Shown: positions 27,178 to 37,481, numbered from the stretch's first letter. The stretch: DNA of 57,491 bases from Thermoanaerobacterales bacterium UBA4877 (GCA_002399345.1 DHDL01000009.1:61892-119382), one strand, 5' to 3'. Numbers and translations: made by a program. The notes: a model not told the origin generated them from the sequence alone.

Positions 27178-29259
27178 ATGAAATCTTTGGTTTTAGCAGA
27201 AAAACCCAGCGTGGCCAAGGAAATTGCCAGGGTTTTAAAGTGTAATAAAAAGAACAAGGGTTATTGTGAGGGCAAGGACTATGTTGTTACATGGGCTTTG
27301 GGACATCTTGTGACTCTAGCGGAGCCGGAGGTATACGATAAAAAATATAAAGAATGGAGGCTGGATGATCTCCCCATGATGCCGCCTAAGATGAACCTTC
27401 GAGTGATCGGACAGACATCCCATCAGTATAAGATTGTGAAACACCTGATGGATCGCAGGGATATTTCACAGCTCATTATTGCTACTGATGCTGGTCGTGA
27501 AGGAGAGCTTGTTGCAAGATGGATAATGATTAAAGCTGGCTGGAAAAAACCGTTTAAACGATTATGGATTTCTTCGCAGACGGACAGAGCCATAAAGGAA
27601 GGCTTTGACAATCTTCGGCCAGGCCATGCCTATGACAACCTCTATCATGCGGCCCAATGCCGGGCTGAAGCCGACTGGCTTATAGGGCTCAACGTGACCC
27701 GCGGCCTGGCCTGCAAGTTTAATGCACAGCTCACGGCAGGAAGGGTGCAGACCCCCACACTGGCTCTTATAATAGGCAGGGAAAACGAGAGAAATAATTT
27801 TGTGCCCAAGGATTATTGGACCATAACTGCTGATTTTGGCGATTATACAGCTAACTGGCGTGATAAAAATGGCAGTGGCCGTATATTCGATTACAGCAGG
27901 GCGCAAGCTTTGGCTGACAAAATAGCTGGAAAAACCGGTGTTATAGCCAATATTCATACAGCAAAGAAAAGCGAGATGGCGCCTCTTGCTTATGATCTTA
28001 CGGAATTGCAGCGGGATGCCAACAGGCGATACAGTTTTTCAGCAAAAAAGACTTTATCGGTACTTCAAGGGCTTTATGAAAGACATAAATTAGTGACGTA
28101 TCCAAGGACGGATTCAAGATATATTCCGGAAGATGTTGTCTCGACTCTTCCAGACAGGCTAAAGGGTATGGCGGTAGGGGAGTATGCTCGGTTTACTGCC
28201 CAGCTACTTAATAAGCCCATAAAGACTACTAAACGTTTTGTAGATGGCAGCAAGGTGACAGACCACCATGCCATTATACCTACTGATGAACCATTAAACC
28301 TGTCTGCATTAAATTCCGACGAAAAGAGACTCTATGATTTAATTGCACGCCGCTTTATAGCAGTTTTGTATCCCCCTTATGTATATATGCAGACAACCAT
28401 TACCACCGTAGTGAATGGTGAATCATTTTATTCTTCCGGGAAGGCCGTGAAATCTGCGGGTTGGCGGGAAGTGACATCGCAGATTCCGGAGAGAAAGGAT
28501 ACTGATGAGGATGTGCCTGTAGGGCAGATATCAGGCACGCAGCATAAGGGAGACAAAAAATTAGTAGAAAGTTACAGGGTGAAGAAGTCTAAAACAAAAC
28601 CCCCTGCACGTTATACAGAGGCGACGCTGCTTACTGCTATGGAAGGGGCAGGTAAATATATCGAAGATGAAGAACTTCGTGAGGCCATTAAGCAGGGAGG
28701 GCTTGGCACACCTGCTACCAGAGCTGAGATAATAGAAAAGCTGCTGTACAATAACTATGTTGAACGTTATGGAAAAGAGCTCGTACCTACAGCAAAGGGT
28801 ATGCAGCTTATAGGGCTGGTACCTAATGAATTAAGGGAACCGGAGCTTACGGCAAGGTGGGAGATGCGTCTTTCGGATATCGCCAAGGGGAAAGATAGCA
28901 GAAAGGATTTCATGGATGGTATAAGGAAAAACACCATCGAGCTTGTAAAGATAATAGTCCATCAGGATGCCAAGGCATATAAACCGGATAATGTAACAAA
29001 GAAAAAATGCCCAATGTGTGGTAAATACATGTTGCTTATAAAAAGCAAGAAGGGTAATATGCTGGTATGCCAAGACAGGTCCTGTGGATACAGGCAGCCT
29101 GAAAATCAAGGACGTGGAAATATTTTTAAACAAAGTAAAAGTGAGCATAATATTAATAAGAAATTGATTGCAAAATACAGTGATAATGACTCGTTTGGTA
29201 CGAGTTTAGGTTCACTGTTTAAAGATGCTTTGAAAGAACAGAAAGATGATTCTAAGTAA
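27178..29259 (+). CDS. topB: DNA topoisomerase III (type IA)
   Basis: 693 residues. The Toprim domain begins KSLVLAEKPSVAKEIARVL, with IATDAGREGELVAR. The catalytic tyrosine lies in HKLVTYPRTDSRYIPED near residue 310, and GLGTPATRAEIIEKL is typical of TopB. A C-terminal zinc finger CPMCGKYMLL...CQDRSCGY (about 610-645) is added, as in Bacillus TopB. It relaxes and decatenates DNA through single-strand breaks. It is followed after 19 bases by the RNA helicase gene and probably shares a transcript with it. Confidence 0.95.
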   Translation: MKSLVLAEKPSVAKEIARVLKCNKKNKGYCEGKDYVVTWALGHLVTLAEPEVYDKKYKEWRLDDLPMMPPKMNLRVIGQTSHQYKIVKHLMDRRDISQLIIATDAGREGELVARWIMIKAGWKKPFKRLWISSQTDRAIKEGFDNLRPGHAYDNLYHAAQCRAEADWLIGLNVTRGLACKFNAQLTAGRVQTPTLALIIGRENERNNFVPKDYWTITADFGDYTANWRDKNGSGRIFDYSRAQALADKIAGKTGVIANIHTAKKSEMAPLAYDLTELQRDANRRYSFSAKKTLSVLQGLYERHKLVTYPRTDSRYIPEDVVSTLPDRLKGMAVGEYARFTAQLLNKPIKTTKRFVDGSKVTDHHAIIPTDEPLNLSALNSDEKRLYDLIARRFIAVLYPPYVYMQTTITTVVNGESFYSSGKAVKSAGWREVTSQIPERKDTDEDVPVGQISGTQHKGDKKLVESYRVKKSKTKPPARYTEATLLTAMEGAGKYIEDEELREAIKQGGLGTPATRAEIIEKLLYNNYVERYGKELVPTAKGMQLIGLVPNELREPELTARWEMRLSDIAKGKDSRKDFMDGIRKNTIELVKIIVHQDAKAYKPDNVTKKKCPMCGKYMLLIKSKKGNMLVCQDRSCGYRQPENQGRGNIFKQSKSEHNINKKLIAKYSDNDSFGTSLGSLFKDALKEQKDDSK

Positions 29260-29278
29260 ACGGAGGTCATTACAGTTA

Positions 29279-30847
29279 ATGGCATTTATAGATTTAGGTT
29301 TGAATGATAAGGTTCTTAAAGCCGTAGATGATATGGGGTTTGAAGAACCGTCTAAAATACAGTCCGATTCCATACCGGTTATTTTAAGGGGGTATGATGT
29401 TATAGGCCAGGCCCAGACGGGCACGGGAAAGACACTGGCGTTTGGCGCACCTTTAATAAGTGAGTTTGAGAAATCCGATAAAGATATATACGCTATCATA
29501 TTAACTCCTACAAGAGAGCTTGCTATACAAATAAATGATGAACTTACAAGGATTGCTAAATATACTGATGTCAAACTCTTGCCGGTCTATGGGGGATCAC
29601 CTATAAACAGGCAGATAAAGGCTTTGAAGAAAGGCGTGGATATTGTTGCGGGTACACCCGGCAGAATACTGGATCTTTTAAAGAGAAGAGTATTAAATCT
29701 AAAAAACATTAGTCGCCTAGTCATAGATGAAGCGGATGAAATGCTGGATATGGGATTTATTGACGACATAGAAGAGATAATAAAACAGTGCAATACCGAC
29801 CGACAGACCATGATGTTTTCTGCTACTATGCCGAATGCTATAAGAAAACTGACTAAAAAATATATGAAGCCCGATACAAAGGTTATTGCTATAGTAAAAA
29901 ATACAATGACGGTATCCACGGTTGATCAGTACTATTATGAAGTAAAGAAGGAGAATCGTTTCGAGTCTCTTTGCAGGATATTAGATGTGGATGAGCCTCA
30001 AAGCGCCATAATATTTTGTAAAACCAAAAAGGAGGTTAATGAACTAACCTCTGCCCTGCAATCACGGGGATATAATGCTGAAGGTATGCATGGGGATATC
30101 GATCAAAATCAGAGATTATATACCCTAAAAAAATTCAAAGATGGCGAGCTTGACTTCCTTATTGCTACGGATGTAGCTGCCAGGGGAATTGATATTAAAA
30201 ACGTCAGTCATGTAATAAATTACGACATGCCTCAGGATGTAGAGTCATATGTACACAGGGTTGGCAGAACCGCAAGGGTAAATCGTAAAGGAACGGCATA
30301 TACCTTGGTTACTGCACGGGAATATATGGCATTAAAACAGATTGAAAAGGCAATCAAATGTAAAATTATAAGAAAAGATATCCCCACAGTGGATGATATA
30401 TTCCAAGCAAAATACAACGATATTTTAGGAATGGTTAAAGAAACACTCGCAGGCGACAGCTATAAGAAGTTTGTCCCGCTAGTCGTGGAAATGGATGAGG
30501 AATATAACATGGTGGATGTATCCGCGGCTCTAATGAACATGGTATATGATAATGAAGTAAACTTCAAATACACCGAAAATGATATAGGTGTAAGCTCTAA
30601 ACGTATGAGGCTGTATATATCAGCCGGCCGTAAGAATAAGATTAACCGGAGAATACTACTCAAATTTTTAACGGAGACTGCGGGTATTGACAGAAAGGAT
30701 ATAGGAGATATTGATATCTATGATAAGTTTACGTTCGTAGATGCGGAAGAAAGAGCCGCAAGATCTATATTAAAGAGATCATCCGGTAAGGGCCTTAGAG
30801 GAATGAGGCTTAAAATTGAACCTTCCAGGTCAAAGCCACATAAATAA
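29279..30847 (+). CDS. DEAD-box RNA helicase with DbpA-type RNA-binding domain
   Basis: 522 residues from the ATG at 29279 (GGAGG 12 bases ahead). All helicase motifs are seen: AQTGTGKT, PTRELAIQ, GTPGRIL, DEAD in VIDEADEML, SAT, GMHGDIDQ, ATDVAARGID and HRVGRTAR. The last 75 residues (RLYISAGRKNKINRRILLKF onward) form a DbpA RNA-binding domain, which in DbpA/YxiN binds hairpin 92 of 23S rRNA. That suggests a role in 50S ribosome assembly. A long linker region of about 100 residues separates the core from this domain. Confidence 0.93.
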   Translation: MAFIDLGLNDKVLKAVDDMGFEEPSKIQSDSIPVILRGYDVIGQAQTGTGKTLAFGAPLISEFEKSDKDIYAIILTPTRELAIQINDELTRIAKYTDVKLLPVYGGSPINRQIKALKKGVDIVAGTPGRILDLLKRRVLNLKNISRLVIDEADEMLDMGFIDDIEEIIKQCNTDRQTMMFSATMPNAIRKLTKKYMKPDTKVIAIVKNTMTVSTVDQYYYEVKKENRFESLCRILDVDEPQSAIIFCKTKKEVNELTSALQSRGYNAEGMHGDIDQNQRLYTLKKFKDGELDFLIATDVAARGIDIKNVSHVINYDMPQDVESYVHRVGRTARVNRKGTAYTLVTAREYMALKQIEKAIKCKIIRKDIPTVDDIFQAKYNDILGMVKETLAGDSYKKFVPLVVEMDEEYNMVDVSAALMNMVYDNEVNFKYTENDIGVSSKRMRLYISAGRKNKINRRILLKFLTETAGIDRKDIGDIDIYDKFTFVDAEERAARSILKRSSGKGLRGMRLKIEPSRSKPHK

Positions 30848-30857
30848 AGGATAAGAA

Positions 30858-30890
30858 AAAGAGGTGAATTTTTATTTCACCTCTTTATTC
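30858..30890. terminator. Bidirectional terminator between helicase gene and pckA
   Basis: A perfect 11-bp stem AAAGAGGTGAA / TTCACCTCTTT (30858-30868 with 30876-30886) with A and T tails serves both converging genes. Confidence 0.88.
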
Positions 30891-30921
30891 TTATATTCAA
30901 TTTGTTGGGATACGCCGTTAT

Positions 30922-32487
30922 TTATACAGTAGGGCCGGCATTTTTTATCTCTTGTGATACATCATCATATTGGGTAAAATTATCGATAAATTTACCCGCC
31001 AATTTTTTGGCTGTCTCATCATAAGCATCTTTATCCTGCCATGAATTTTTCGGATTTAATATTTCGCTTGGAACACCGGGGCAGGTATCCGGGACTAAAA
31101 TATTGAAAATAGGATGCAGCTTATAATTTACATTTTCAAGTTTACCGCTTATGGCCGCATTTACCATTGCACGTGTGTAAGGAAGATACATTCTTTTGCC
31201 TGTGCCGTATGCTCCGCCTGTCCAGCCTGTATTTACGAGGTAAACAGGCACATTATGCTTATGCATTTTTTGACCGAGAAGCTGTGCATATTTCATAGGA
31301 CCAAGAGGTAAGAACGGTGCGGCAAAGCATGTGGAAAATGTTGCCTGCGGTTCGGTTATGCCGCGCTCGGTTCCAGCAAGTTTGCTTGTATACCCGGAAA
31401 TGAAGTGATACATGGCCTGTTCTCTTGTAAGTTTGGAAATAGGCGGTAGTACGCCGAAAGCATCGGCAGTGAGGAATATTATTGCTTTAGGATGTCCTCC
31501 AATTCCCGATGTTACCGCTCCGGGTATGTATTCCACAGGATAAGCAGCCCGTGTATTTTCCGTTATTTTATTGGAATTATAATCAGGTATGTGTTTATCG
31601 TCATCCACAATTACATTTTCCAGTAGTGTGCCAAATTTAATAGCATTATATATCTGCGGTTCTTTTTCAGGGGAAAGGCTTATACATTTAGCATAACAGC
31701 CGCCTTCAAAATTAAAAATTCCGTTATCAGACCATCCGTGTTCATCATCACCTATAAGCCTGCGGTTAGGGTCTGCGGAAAGAGTGGTTTTTCCCGTACC
31801 TGAGAGTCCGAAGAAAAGTGCGGTGTTACCATCGCTCCCCATATTTACTGAGCAATGCATGGATAATACGCCCTCTTTAGGCATCAGATAATTCATTATT
31901 GTAAAGATTGATTTTTTGATTTCTCCGGCATACATCGTGCCGCCGATAATTATTAATTTCTTGCTAAAACTTATTACTATAAAGGCTTCCGAATTTGTAC
32001 CGTCTATCTCCGGTATAGCTGCAAAACCGGGTGCGCTTATAACTGTGAATTCCGGCATGTGAGTTTTTAATTCTTCATCGGTAGGTCTTCTGAACAATTG
32101 ATGGGCAAAGAGGTTTTGATAAGCATACTCATTTATGATCCGTAACGGCAGCCTGTAACCCGTGTCTGCACCGGCATAGCCGTCAAACACAAAAAGGTCT
32201 CTTCTTTGTAAATATGCCAATAAGCGTTTATAGAGTATATCATAGGTTTCCTGCTGCATGGTCTTGTTATTGCCCCACCAGATATCATCGTGAATCTCAG
32301 GCTCATCTACTATAAATTTATCTTCGGGAGACCTTCCCGTATATTTTCCTGTATATACATCAAGTGCACCTTTATCGGTAATGACACCTTCACCTCTTCT
32401 GATTGATTGCTCAACTAAAAGTGAAGGAGACATGTTATAATAGATATTGCCGGTATTGATTAGACCGTCAAGTATTAATTTCTGCAT
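30922..32487 (-). CDS. pckA: Phosphoenolpyruvate carboxykinase (ATP)
   Basis: 521 residues, close to the 525-540 normal for the ATP form. It has the P-loop [16 protein letters not shown] and the kinase-2 region [20 protein letters not shown], plus the N-terminal [13 protein letters not shown]. The enzyme interconverts oxaloacetate and PEP. In amino-acid-fermenting anaerobes it can run towards PEP for gluconeogenesis. GAGGTG is placed nine bases before the start. It is transcribed alone; no clear promoter was found in the 70 bases upstream. Confidence 0.96.
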   Translation of the reverse strand: MQKLILDGLINTGNIYYNMSPSLLVEQSIRRGEGVITDKGALDVYTGKYTGRSPEDKFIVDEPEIHDDIWWGNNKTMQQETYDILYKRLLAYLQRRDLFVFDGYAGADTGYRLPLRIINEYAYQNLFAHQLFRRPTDEELKTHMPEFTVISAPGFAAIPEIDGTNSEAFIVISFSKKLIIIGGTMYAGEIKKSIFTIMNYLMPKEGVLSMHCSVNMGSDGNTALFFGLSGTGKTTLSADPNRRLIGDDEHGWSDNGIFNFEGGCYAKCISLSPEKEPQIYNAIKFGTLLENVIVDDDKHIPDYNSNKITENTRAAYPVEYIPGAVTSGIGGHPKAIIFLTADAFGVLPPISKLTREQAMYHFISGYTSKLAGTERGITEPQATFSTCFAAPFLPLGPMKYAQLLGQKMHKHNVPVYLVNTGWTGGAYGTGKRMYLPYTRAMVNAAISGKLENVNYKLHPIFNILVPDTCPGVPSEILNPKNSWQDKDAYDETAKKLAGKFIDNFTQYDDVSQEIKNAGPTV

Positions 32488-32638
32488 TAATGAACACCTC
32501 TTCTAAAAAATGTGTAGCTAATATAATTATATTACAAATGATTTATCTAGTATAGGTATGCAGCTTTTTTATTTTATGCGGTCTTTAAACTGTGTATTGC
32601 AAATATTCCAGGAGAAAGGGAGCAAAGGTGAAATCAGA

Positions 32639-33517
32639 GTGCGGTTTAAGATGATTATTGATGATGAAACATCAAACATGAAAATAGAAGATATATTATT
32701 AAAAAGGTTATCCATGTCAAGAAGACAGATAAGGAAATTAAAGAACCAAAGATTGATATTGATTAATAACAGCCCGGCTTATATAAAATCGCAGCCGGCA
32801 CCTGGTGATAGTCTTGAGGTGATTTTTCCCGAGGAATATGTGATGAACATAAGGCCGGAGAAAATGTATATAAATGTGATATATGAGGATGATGACCTGC
32901 TTATAATAAATAAAGATCCTGGGATGACCGTTCATCCGTCCTCAAAGAAAGAGGGCGGTTCACTGGCAAACGGAGTCGCTTATTATCTGGACCATAAGCA
33001 TGAGAATCCGATGATACGTCCGGTAAACAGATTGGATAAACAGACCTCGGGTATAGTTATATTTGCTAAAAACCAATATACCCACTATTTTCTGCAGAAA
33101 GAAGGTTTTGAGAAGACATATATTGCAATAGTCCATGGGGCTATAGATAAAGCTTCATGGATTACCGAGCCGATTGCAAGGGAAGAAGGCAGTATTATAA
33201 AACGAAAGGTTTGTAAGACAGGTAAAAAAGCAGTAACATACATTGAACCGATTGAAAATACAAATGACTCAACCATACTTATGGTAAGACCGCTTACAGG
33301 ACGTACACACCAGATACGCCTACACCTTTCACATATAGGTTTTCCCATTTACGGAGACATATTGTATGGTTATCCCGACATCATGCAGCGCCAGGCCCTT
33401 CATGCATGGAAAACGCGTCTTGTGCTGCCTTCGACTAAACGGCAGTTATGCTGTGAAGCACCGTTTCCTAATGACATGGAAGAATTAATAAAAGACTTGG
33501 ATTATCCTATCACATGA
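32639..33517 (+). CDS. RluA-family pseudouridine synthase
   Basis: 292 residues from a GTG at 32639, with AAAGGTG at about eight bases; the frame is open to 32558 but lacks a site there. An S4-like N-terminal domain (LKRLSMSRRQIRKLKNQRLILIN) precedes the catalytic domain. The active-site aspartate lies in VNRLDKQTSGIVIFAKN, and RPLTGRTHQIRLHLSHIGFPIYGD is the RluA signature. It modifies uridines in rRNA or tRNA; the target (RluC/RluD type most often) cannot be told. Confidence 0.92.
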   Translation: MRFKMIIDDETSNMKIEDILLKRLSMSRRQIRKLKNQRLILINNSPAYIKSQPAPGDSLEVIFPEEYVMNIRPEKMYINVIYEDDDLLIINKDPGMTVHPSSKKEGGSLANGVAYYLDHKHENPMIRPVNRLDKQTSGIVIFAKNQYTHYFLQKEGFEKTYIAIVHGAIDKASWITEPIAREEGSIIKRKVCKTGKKAVTYIEPIENTNDSTILMVRPLTGRTHQIRLHLSHIGFPIYGDILYGYPDIMQRQALHAWKTRLVLPSTKRQLCCEAPFPNDMEELIKDLDYPIT

Positions 33518-33599
33518 TGATTTTGCATGTAAAAAATCGCCTCATATTTCCGTATCAAAAATTAATCTTGTGAGCAATATAATGGTGGAGGTGTGGAAA

Positions 33600-33800
33600 A
33601 TGGGTGACAAAGAGAAAAGAATAGAGGATATAGTGAATTTTGTCAACGATCATAGGGAATCTACAGCCAGTCAGATTGTGGGGCGACGTATACTCGGTTA
33701 TGGGGATATTATGACAGGAGAAAAAATAAATGAATTAAAAAATGCTTTATCAAATGCCGATGAGGATGAAATAAACTCCCTTTTTTATATAATCAAGTAG
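33600..33800 (+). CDS. Small protein of unknown function
   Basis: 66 residues, from the ATG at 33600 with GGAGGTG 11 bases ahead, reading MGDKEKRIEDIVNFVNDHRE. It is predicted all-helical and charged, with no membrane segment or cysteine. An in-frame ATG at 33570 has no ribosome site. I do not recognise a family. The preceding rluA-like gene ends 82 bases upstream. Confidence 0.65.
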   Translation: MGDKEKRIEDIVNFVNDHRESTASQIVGRRILGYGDIMTGEKINELKNALSNADEDEINSLFYIIK

Positions 33801-34055
33801 CAGGGATCATACAATCCCGGCAAGCACCGATACCAAAGGCGCACCATCGTTAGATTGTGCTGCGATTTTGCTTAGATTGGTTGAGCATCTGCAAAATGCA
33901 GTCGCATATGCTTACGTATACATGACCTTTAGCAGGTTTACCGCCTTGCCTTGTACGATGACACGGTTTGACAGTTTGTTTGCGACATTAGCAGGAACTC
34001 CAGAGTTCCTGCATTAACTAATTAATGAGAACATGATAACTTGGGGGGAATTACA
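33801..34055 (+). other. Structured non-coding stretch upstream of busR
   Basis: 255 bases with three hairpins: 33841-33860 (GCAC/GTGC and ATC/GAT, tetraloop GTTA), 33861-33906 (TGCGA/TCGCA plus TTTTGC/GCAAAA with a 5-base bulge) and 33991-34012 (perfect 10-bp stem GCAGGAACTC/GAGTTCCTGC with a 2-base centre). The last lacks a T-run. It could be a 5' leader or a small RNA. It does not fit the c-di-AMP (ydaO) riboswitch pattern. Confidence 0.4.
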
Positions 34056-34682
34056 ATGGCAGATATAATACGGCCGAAATATCAGCAGATAGCACTGGAC
34101 ATAGCGGGAAGGATTGTAAAGGGTGAATTTTTACAAGGGGAAAAGTTACACGGTCGATCAAACCTTGCCGGTCTTTATAATGTTTCTCCTGAAACTATAA
34201 GGAGAGCCGTTTCACTGCTGGAGGATATGGATGTGGTGATCTCCGAACAGGGAAGCGGTATTATTGTCAAATCCAAGGAGGCAGCGTATACATATATTGC
34301 CCGTTTTAATGAAAGAGATACCTTGGATTCTCTGCGCAAAGAATTATCAAATCTTTTACAATCTAAAAGTGAGATTGATAAACGATTTGATGAGATAATT
34401 ACCAAGATAAGCGAATATGCAAACAGCTTAAAAAATATAAACCCATATAACCCCGTGGAAATTGAAATAAAAAATAACAGCCACGTAATAGGCAAGAGCA
34501 TAAGTGAACTGAAATTTTGGCAAAACACAGGGGCGACGATAATAGCAATAAGGCGGGGAAATGACCTGATATTATCCCCCGGCCCCTATAACGAGATCAG
34601 TGAAAATGATGTATTGGTGCTGGTTGGGGATGAAAACATTGTGAAAAATACAATGGAGTTTCTTTATGGTTCATACTTATAA
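34056..34682 (+). CDS. busR: BusR-like GntR/RCK_C regulator of osmolyte uptake
   Basis: 208 residues from the ATG at 34056 (GGGGGG seven bases ahead). An N-terminal GntR winged helix (GRSNLAGLYNVSPETIRRAVSLLEDMDVV), a helical linker near 85-130 with heptad-like leucines, and a C-terminal RCK_C/TrkA_C domain (HVIGKSISELKFWQNTGATIIAI...ENDVLVLVGDENI). The same order and length occur in BusR of lactococci and streptococci, which binds c-di-AMP and represses betaine transporter genes. Lying directly before opuCA supports this role. C-di-AMP binding here is inferred from the architecture, not proven. Confidence 0.8.
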   Translation: MADIIRPKYQQIALDIAGRIVKGEFLQGEKLHGRSNLAGLYNVSPETIRRAVSLLEDMDVVISEQGSGIIVKSKEAAYTYIARFNERDTLDSLRKELSNLLQSKSEIDKRFDEIITKISEYANSLKNINPYNPVEIEIKNNSHVIGKSISELKFWQNTGATIIAIRRGNDLILSPGPYNEISENDVLVLVGDENIVKNTMEFLYGSYL

Positions 34683-34696
34683 AACCATGTCTTTAA

Positions 34697-34735
34697 TTTA
34701 CAAGTGACAACTTTTGCTGTATAATAAGGTTGTCT
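34697..34735 (+). promoter_or_regulatory. Promoter and probable BusR operator of the opuC operon
   Basis: TTTACA (34697-34702), 17 bases, TATAAT (34720-34725). The inverted arms GACAAC (34706-34711) and GTTGTC (34729-34734) lie within the spacer and just beyond the -10 box, so a bound protein would block polymerase. The half-site AGTGACAAC resembles the AGTGACA-type sites described for BusR, from memory. Confidence 0.6.
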
Positions 34736-34750
34736 GAAGGGAGGCAAATT

Positions 34751-35863
34751 ATGATAAGATTTGAGAATGTGCGAAAAAACTTCGGTGACACCGAAGTAAT
34801 AAAAGGGCTTAATCTTGAGATTAATGATAATGAGCTTGTGGTACTTATCGGGCCGAGCGGTTGTGGTAAGACAACAAGTTTGAAAATGATAAACAGGCTT
34901 ATAGAGCCCACATCAGGTAAAATATACATTAATGATCAGGATGCATTAAAACTAAGCCCCATTGAATTGAGGCGTAATATAGGTTACGTAATTCAGCAGA
35001 TAGGACTGTTTCCACATATGACCGTAGGTGAAAATATCGGGTTGGTTCCAACTCTCAAAAGTTGGCCAAAAGATAAAAGGGATAAAAGGACTAAAGAACT
35101 TTTGGAGCTTGTTAGTATGCCGCCGGATGATTACATGGACAGATATCCCAGCGAACTTTCGGGTGGGCAGCAGCAAAGAATCGGTGTGGCCAGAGCATTG
35201 GCTACAAATCCCGATGTAATACTCATGGATGAACCTTTTAGTGCCTTGGATCCTATAACAAGGAGACAGCTGCAGGATGAGCTGTTTAATATTCAAGAGG
35301 AATTAAAAAAGACAATTGTTTTTGTAACACATGATATGAATGAAGCTTTAAAACTTGGAGACAGGATATGCATAATGAGAGACGGACAGGTGCTGCAGTT
35401 TGATACGCCGGAGAATCTTCTAAGGCATCCTGATCATGGGTTTGTAGAAACTTTTATAGGTAAGGATAGAATATGGCAGAAGCCGGAATATGTCAGGGTA
35501 GAGGATATAATGATTCATAATCCTATAAAGGCTATACCGAAAAGAACCTTGACTCAGGCTATGGAGATAATGAGCGGCAGCGGAGTGGATAGTCTTATGG
35601 TTGTTGACGAAAAAGATAAACTGCTCGGTATTGCAACCGCAGGAGATATAAGAGACAAATGGGACAAGGCGAAGAGATTAGACCAGGTATATAAGCGGGA
35701 CGTTCTAAGTGTGCACCCCGGCGACTCTATAGTAGATGTCTTAAAGATGATGGCACAAAACGATATTGGGTACATTCCCGTATCCGATGATGAAGGAACT
35801 TTAAAGGGACTTATTACACGAAGCAGCCTGGTAAAGGTGCTTGGCGAAAAATATCTTGGTTGA
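34751..35863 (+). CDS. opuCA: Osmoprotectant ABC transporter ATP-binding protein (OpuCA/ProV type)
   Basis: 370 residues from the ATG at 34751, with GGGAGG ahead. The ATPase half has GPSGCGKTTS, LSGGQQQRIGVARAL and ILMDEPFSALDP. Two CBS domains follow (VEDIMIHNPIKAIPKRTLTQ near 250 and VLSVHPGDSIVDVLKMMAQ near 310), as in OpuCA and OpuAA, where they sense ionic strength or bind c-di-AMP. It energises uptake of betaine-like compounds by the permease encoded next; its stop is 11 bases from that start. Confidence 0.93.
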   Translation: MIRFENVRKNFGDTEVIKGLNLEINDNELVVLIGPSGCGKTTSLKMINRLIEPTSGKIYINDQDALKLSPIELRRNIGYVIQQIGLFPHMTVGENIGLVPTLKSWPKDKRDKRTKELLELVSMPPDDYMDRYPSELSGGQQQRIGVARALATNPDVILMDEPFSALDPITRRQLQDELFNIQEELKKTIVFVTHDMNEALKLGDRICIMRDGQVLQFDTPENLLRHPDHGFVETFIGKDRIWQKPEYVRVEDIMIHNPIKAIPKRTLTQAMEIMSGSGVDSLMVVDEKDKLLGIATAGDIRDKWDKAKRLDQVYKRDVLSVHPGDSIVDVLKMMAQNDIGYIPVSDDEGTLKGLITRSSLVKVLGEKYLG

Positions 35864-35874
35864 GGGGTGAGATG

Positions 35875-36522
35875 ATGGCAGTACTTAATGAATATATCAG
35901 TTTTATAATAGAAAGGTCGGATCAATTATTAACTTTAACCGGTGAACATATTTATCTTACGCTTATAGCTGTTGTAATTGCTATTGCGATTGGTGTACCT
36001 CTAGGTATATTGATTACAAGAGTAAAGAAATTATCCGGTTTTGTTATAGGATTGGCTAATGCTTTGCAGGCAATGCCGAGTTTAGCCATGTTGGGTTTTA
36101 TGATACCTATACTAGGTATAGGATCGCGCCCGTCAATTGTTATGATATTTCTTTACTCTCTATTACCTATAATAAAAAACACCTATATCGGACTGTCTAA
36201 TGTAGATGAGTCTATGTTAGAAGCAGGCAAAGGTATGGGAATGACGGGCGGGCAACTAATGAGAATGGTTCAGCTGCCTCTTGCACTTCCTGTTATTATG
36301 GGAGGTATAAGAATCTCGGCAGTTACTGCAGTAGGTCTTACAACCTTAGCGGCTTTGATTGGCGCCGGTGGACTAGGACAATTGATATATAGAGGAATAT
36401 CTATGGTAAATAATAAAATGATAATAGCCGGTGCTATTCCAGCAATGATTTTGGCACTACTTGTTGATTTTGTTCTCAGTCTTATGGAAAAGGCAGTTAC
36501 ACCTAAGGGGCTAAGAAAATAA
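35875..36522 (+). CDS. opuCB: Osmoprotectant ABC transporter permease (OpuCB/ProW type)
   Basis: 215 residues with five to six membrane helices. The conserved EAGKGMGMTGGQLMRMVQLPLALPVIMGGIR contains the EAA loop that docks on the ATPase. Bacillus OpuC has two permeases (CB and CD); only one is present here, so it probably works as a homodimer. Two ATGs (35872, 35875) are possible; 35875 is better spaced from GAGGGG. The substrate-binding gene follows after 16 bases. Confidence 0.92.
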   Translation: MAVLNEYISFIIERSDQLLTLTGEHIYLTLIAVVIAIAIGVPLGILITRVKKLSGFVIGLANALQAMPSLAMLGFMIPILGIGSRPSIVMIFLYSLLPIIKNTYIGLSNVDESMLEAGKGMGMTGGQLMRMVQLPLALPVIMGGIRISAVTAVGLTTLAALIGAGGLGQLIYRGISMVNNKMIIAGAIPAMILALLVDFVLSLMEKAVTPKGLRK

Positions 36523-36538
36523 GGAGAGTGGCGCGCAG

Positions 36539-37462
36539 ATGAGGTTTTTAAGAAATCTATCTATTACCATTATAATCGCGATGTTATTTACCTCTTTAAC
36601 CGGGTGCAGCGGTTTAAATACGAAAGCAGAAAGTGATTCAAATTCAGATAAGCAGCTTATAATAGGTGGTACTACGTATACAGAGCAGTTCATCGTAAGT
36701 GAACTGCTGGCCACTCTGGTTGAGGAAAAAATGCCTGATGTGAAAGTAGTAAGAAAACAGGGGCTTAACGGAACCATGGTTGTACACAGTGCCATGACAA
36801 ACGGTGATATAGATGCCGCGGTAGAGTACATTGGCTCTGGCCTTATGCAGATATTACATAAGGATCTAATCAGAGATCCGGATGAGGCATATAAGGTTGT
36901 TAAAGATAATTATCATGATAAATGGCATATAAAATGGCTTAAGCCTCTCGGCTTTAATAATACCTATGCAATGGTGGTAAAGAAGGATTATGCTAAAGCA
37001 CACGGACTTAAGAATTCATCAGACCTATCGAAAGTAGCATCGGATATTACCTTAGGTTGCAGTATGGAATTCAGTGAACGTCCGGATGGATATCCCGGAT
37101 GGAAAAAAGCGTATGGTATAGACCTAAAAGATATTGTACCCATGGACTCCGGAATTATGTACAGTTCCATCAAGAATGGTGAAGTGAATGCAATTTCTGC
37201 ATTTGCTACGGACGGACGAATACCCGAATTTGATCTGCAGGTTTTGGAGGATGATAAGGAATTTTTTCCTCCCTACTATGCAGTACCGATGATCAAGGAA
37301 GAAAAATTAAAGGAAATACCTGGTCTGGAAGAGCTTATAAATAAGCTGGGAGATAAGATAAACGATAAAGAAATGATGAAGCTTAATGCCAAGGTGGATA
37401 TAGACGGTATGGAACCTCATGAAGTAGCAAAGGAATTTTTGAAAGAGAACAATTTGATTTAA
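36539..37462 (+). CDS. opuCC: Substrate-binding lipoprotein of the OpuC system, copy 1
   Basis: 307 residues. A signal peptide with the lipobox LTGCS (Cys 23) anchors it outside the membrane. The OpuAC domain shows [46 protein letters not shown] and FATDGRI. It is the most divergent of five tandem copies; the others share more with each other. The ligand is probably a quaternary amine such as glycine betaine, carnitine or choline. Confidence 0.9.
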   Translation: MRFLRNLSITIIIAMLFTSLTGCSGLNTKAESDSNSDKQLIIGGTTYTEQFIVSELLATLVEEKMPDVKVVRKQGLNGTMVVHSAMTNGDIDAAVEYIGSGLMQILHKDLIRDPDEAYKVVKDNYHDKWHIKWLKPLGFNNTYAMVVKKDYAKAHGLKNSSDLSKVASDITLGCSMEFSERPDGYPGWKKAYGIDLKDIVPMDSGIMYSSIKNGEVNAISAFATDGRIPEFDLQVLEDDKEFFPPYYAVPMIKEEKLKEIPGLEELINKLGDKINDKEMMKLNAKVDIDGMEPHEVAKEFLKENNLI

Positions 37463-37481
37463 AACTATAAAGGGTGATTTA

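Noticed and set aside
33801..34055. A ydaO-type c-di-AMP riboswitch before busR
   Set aside because: The conserved core elements of that family are not found; only unrelated hairpins are present.
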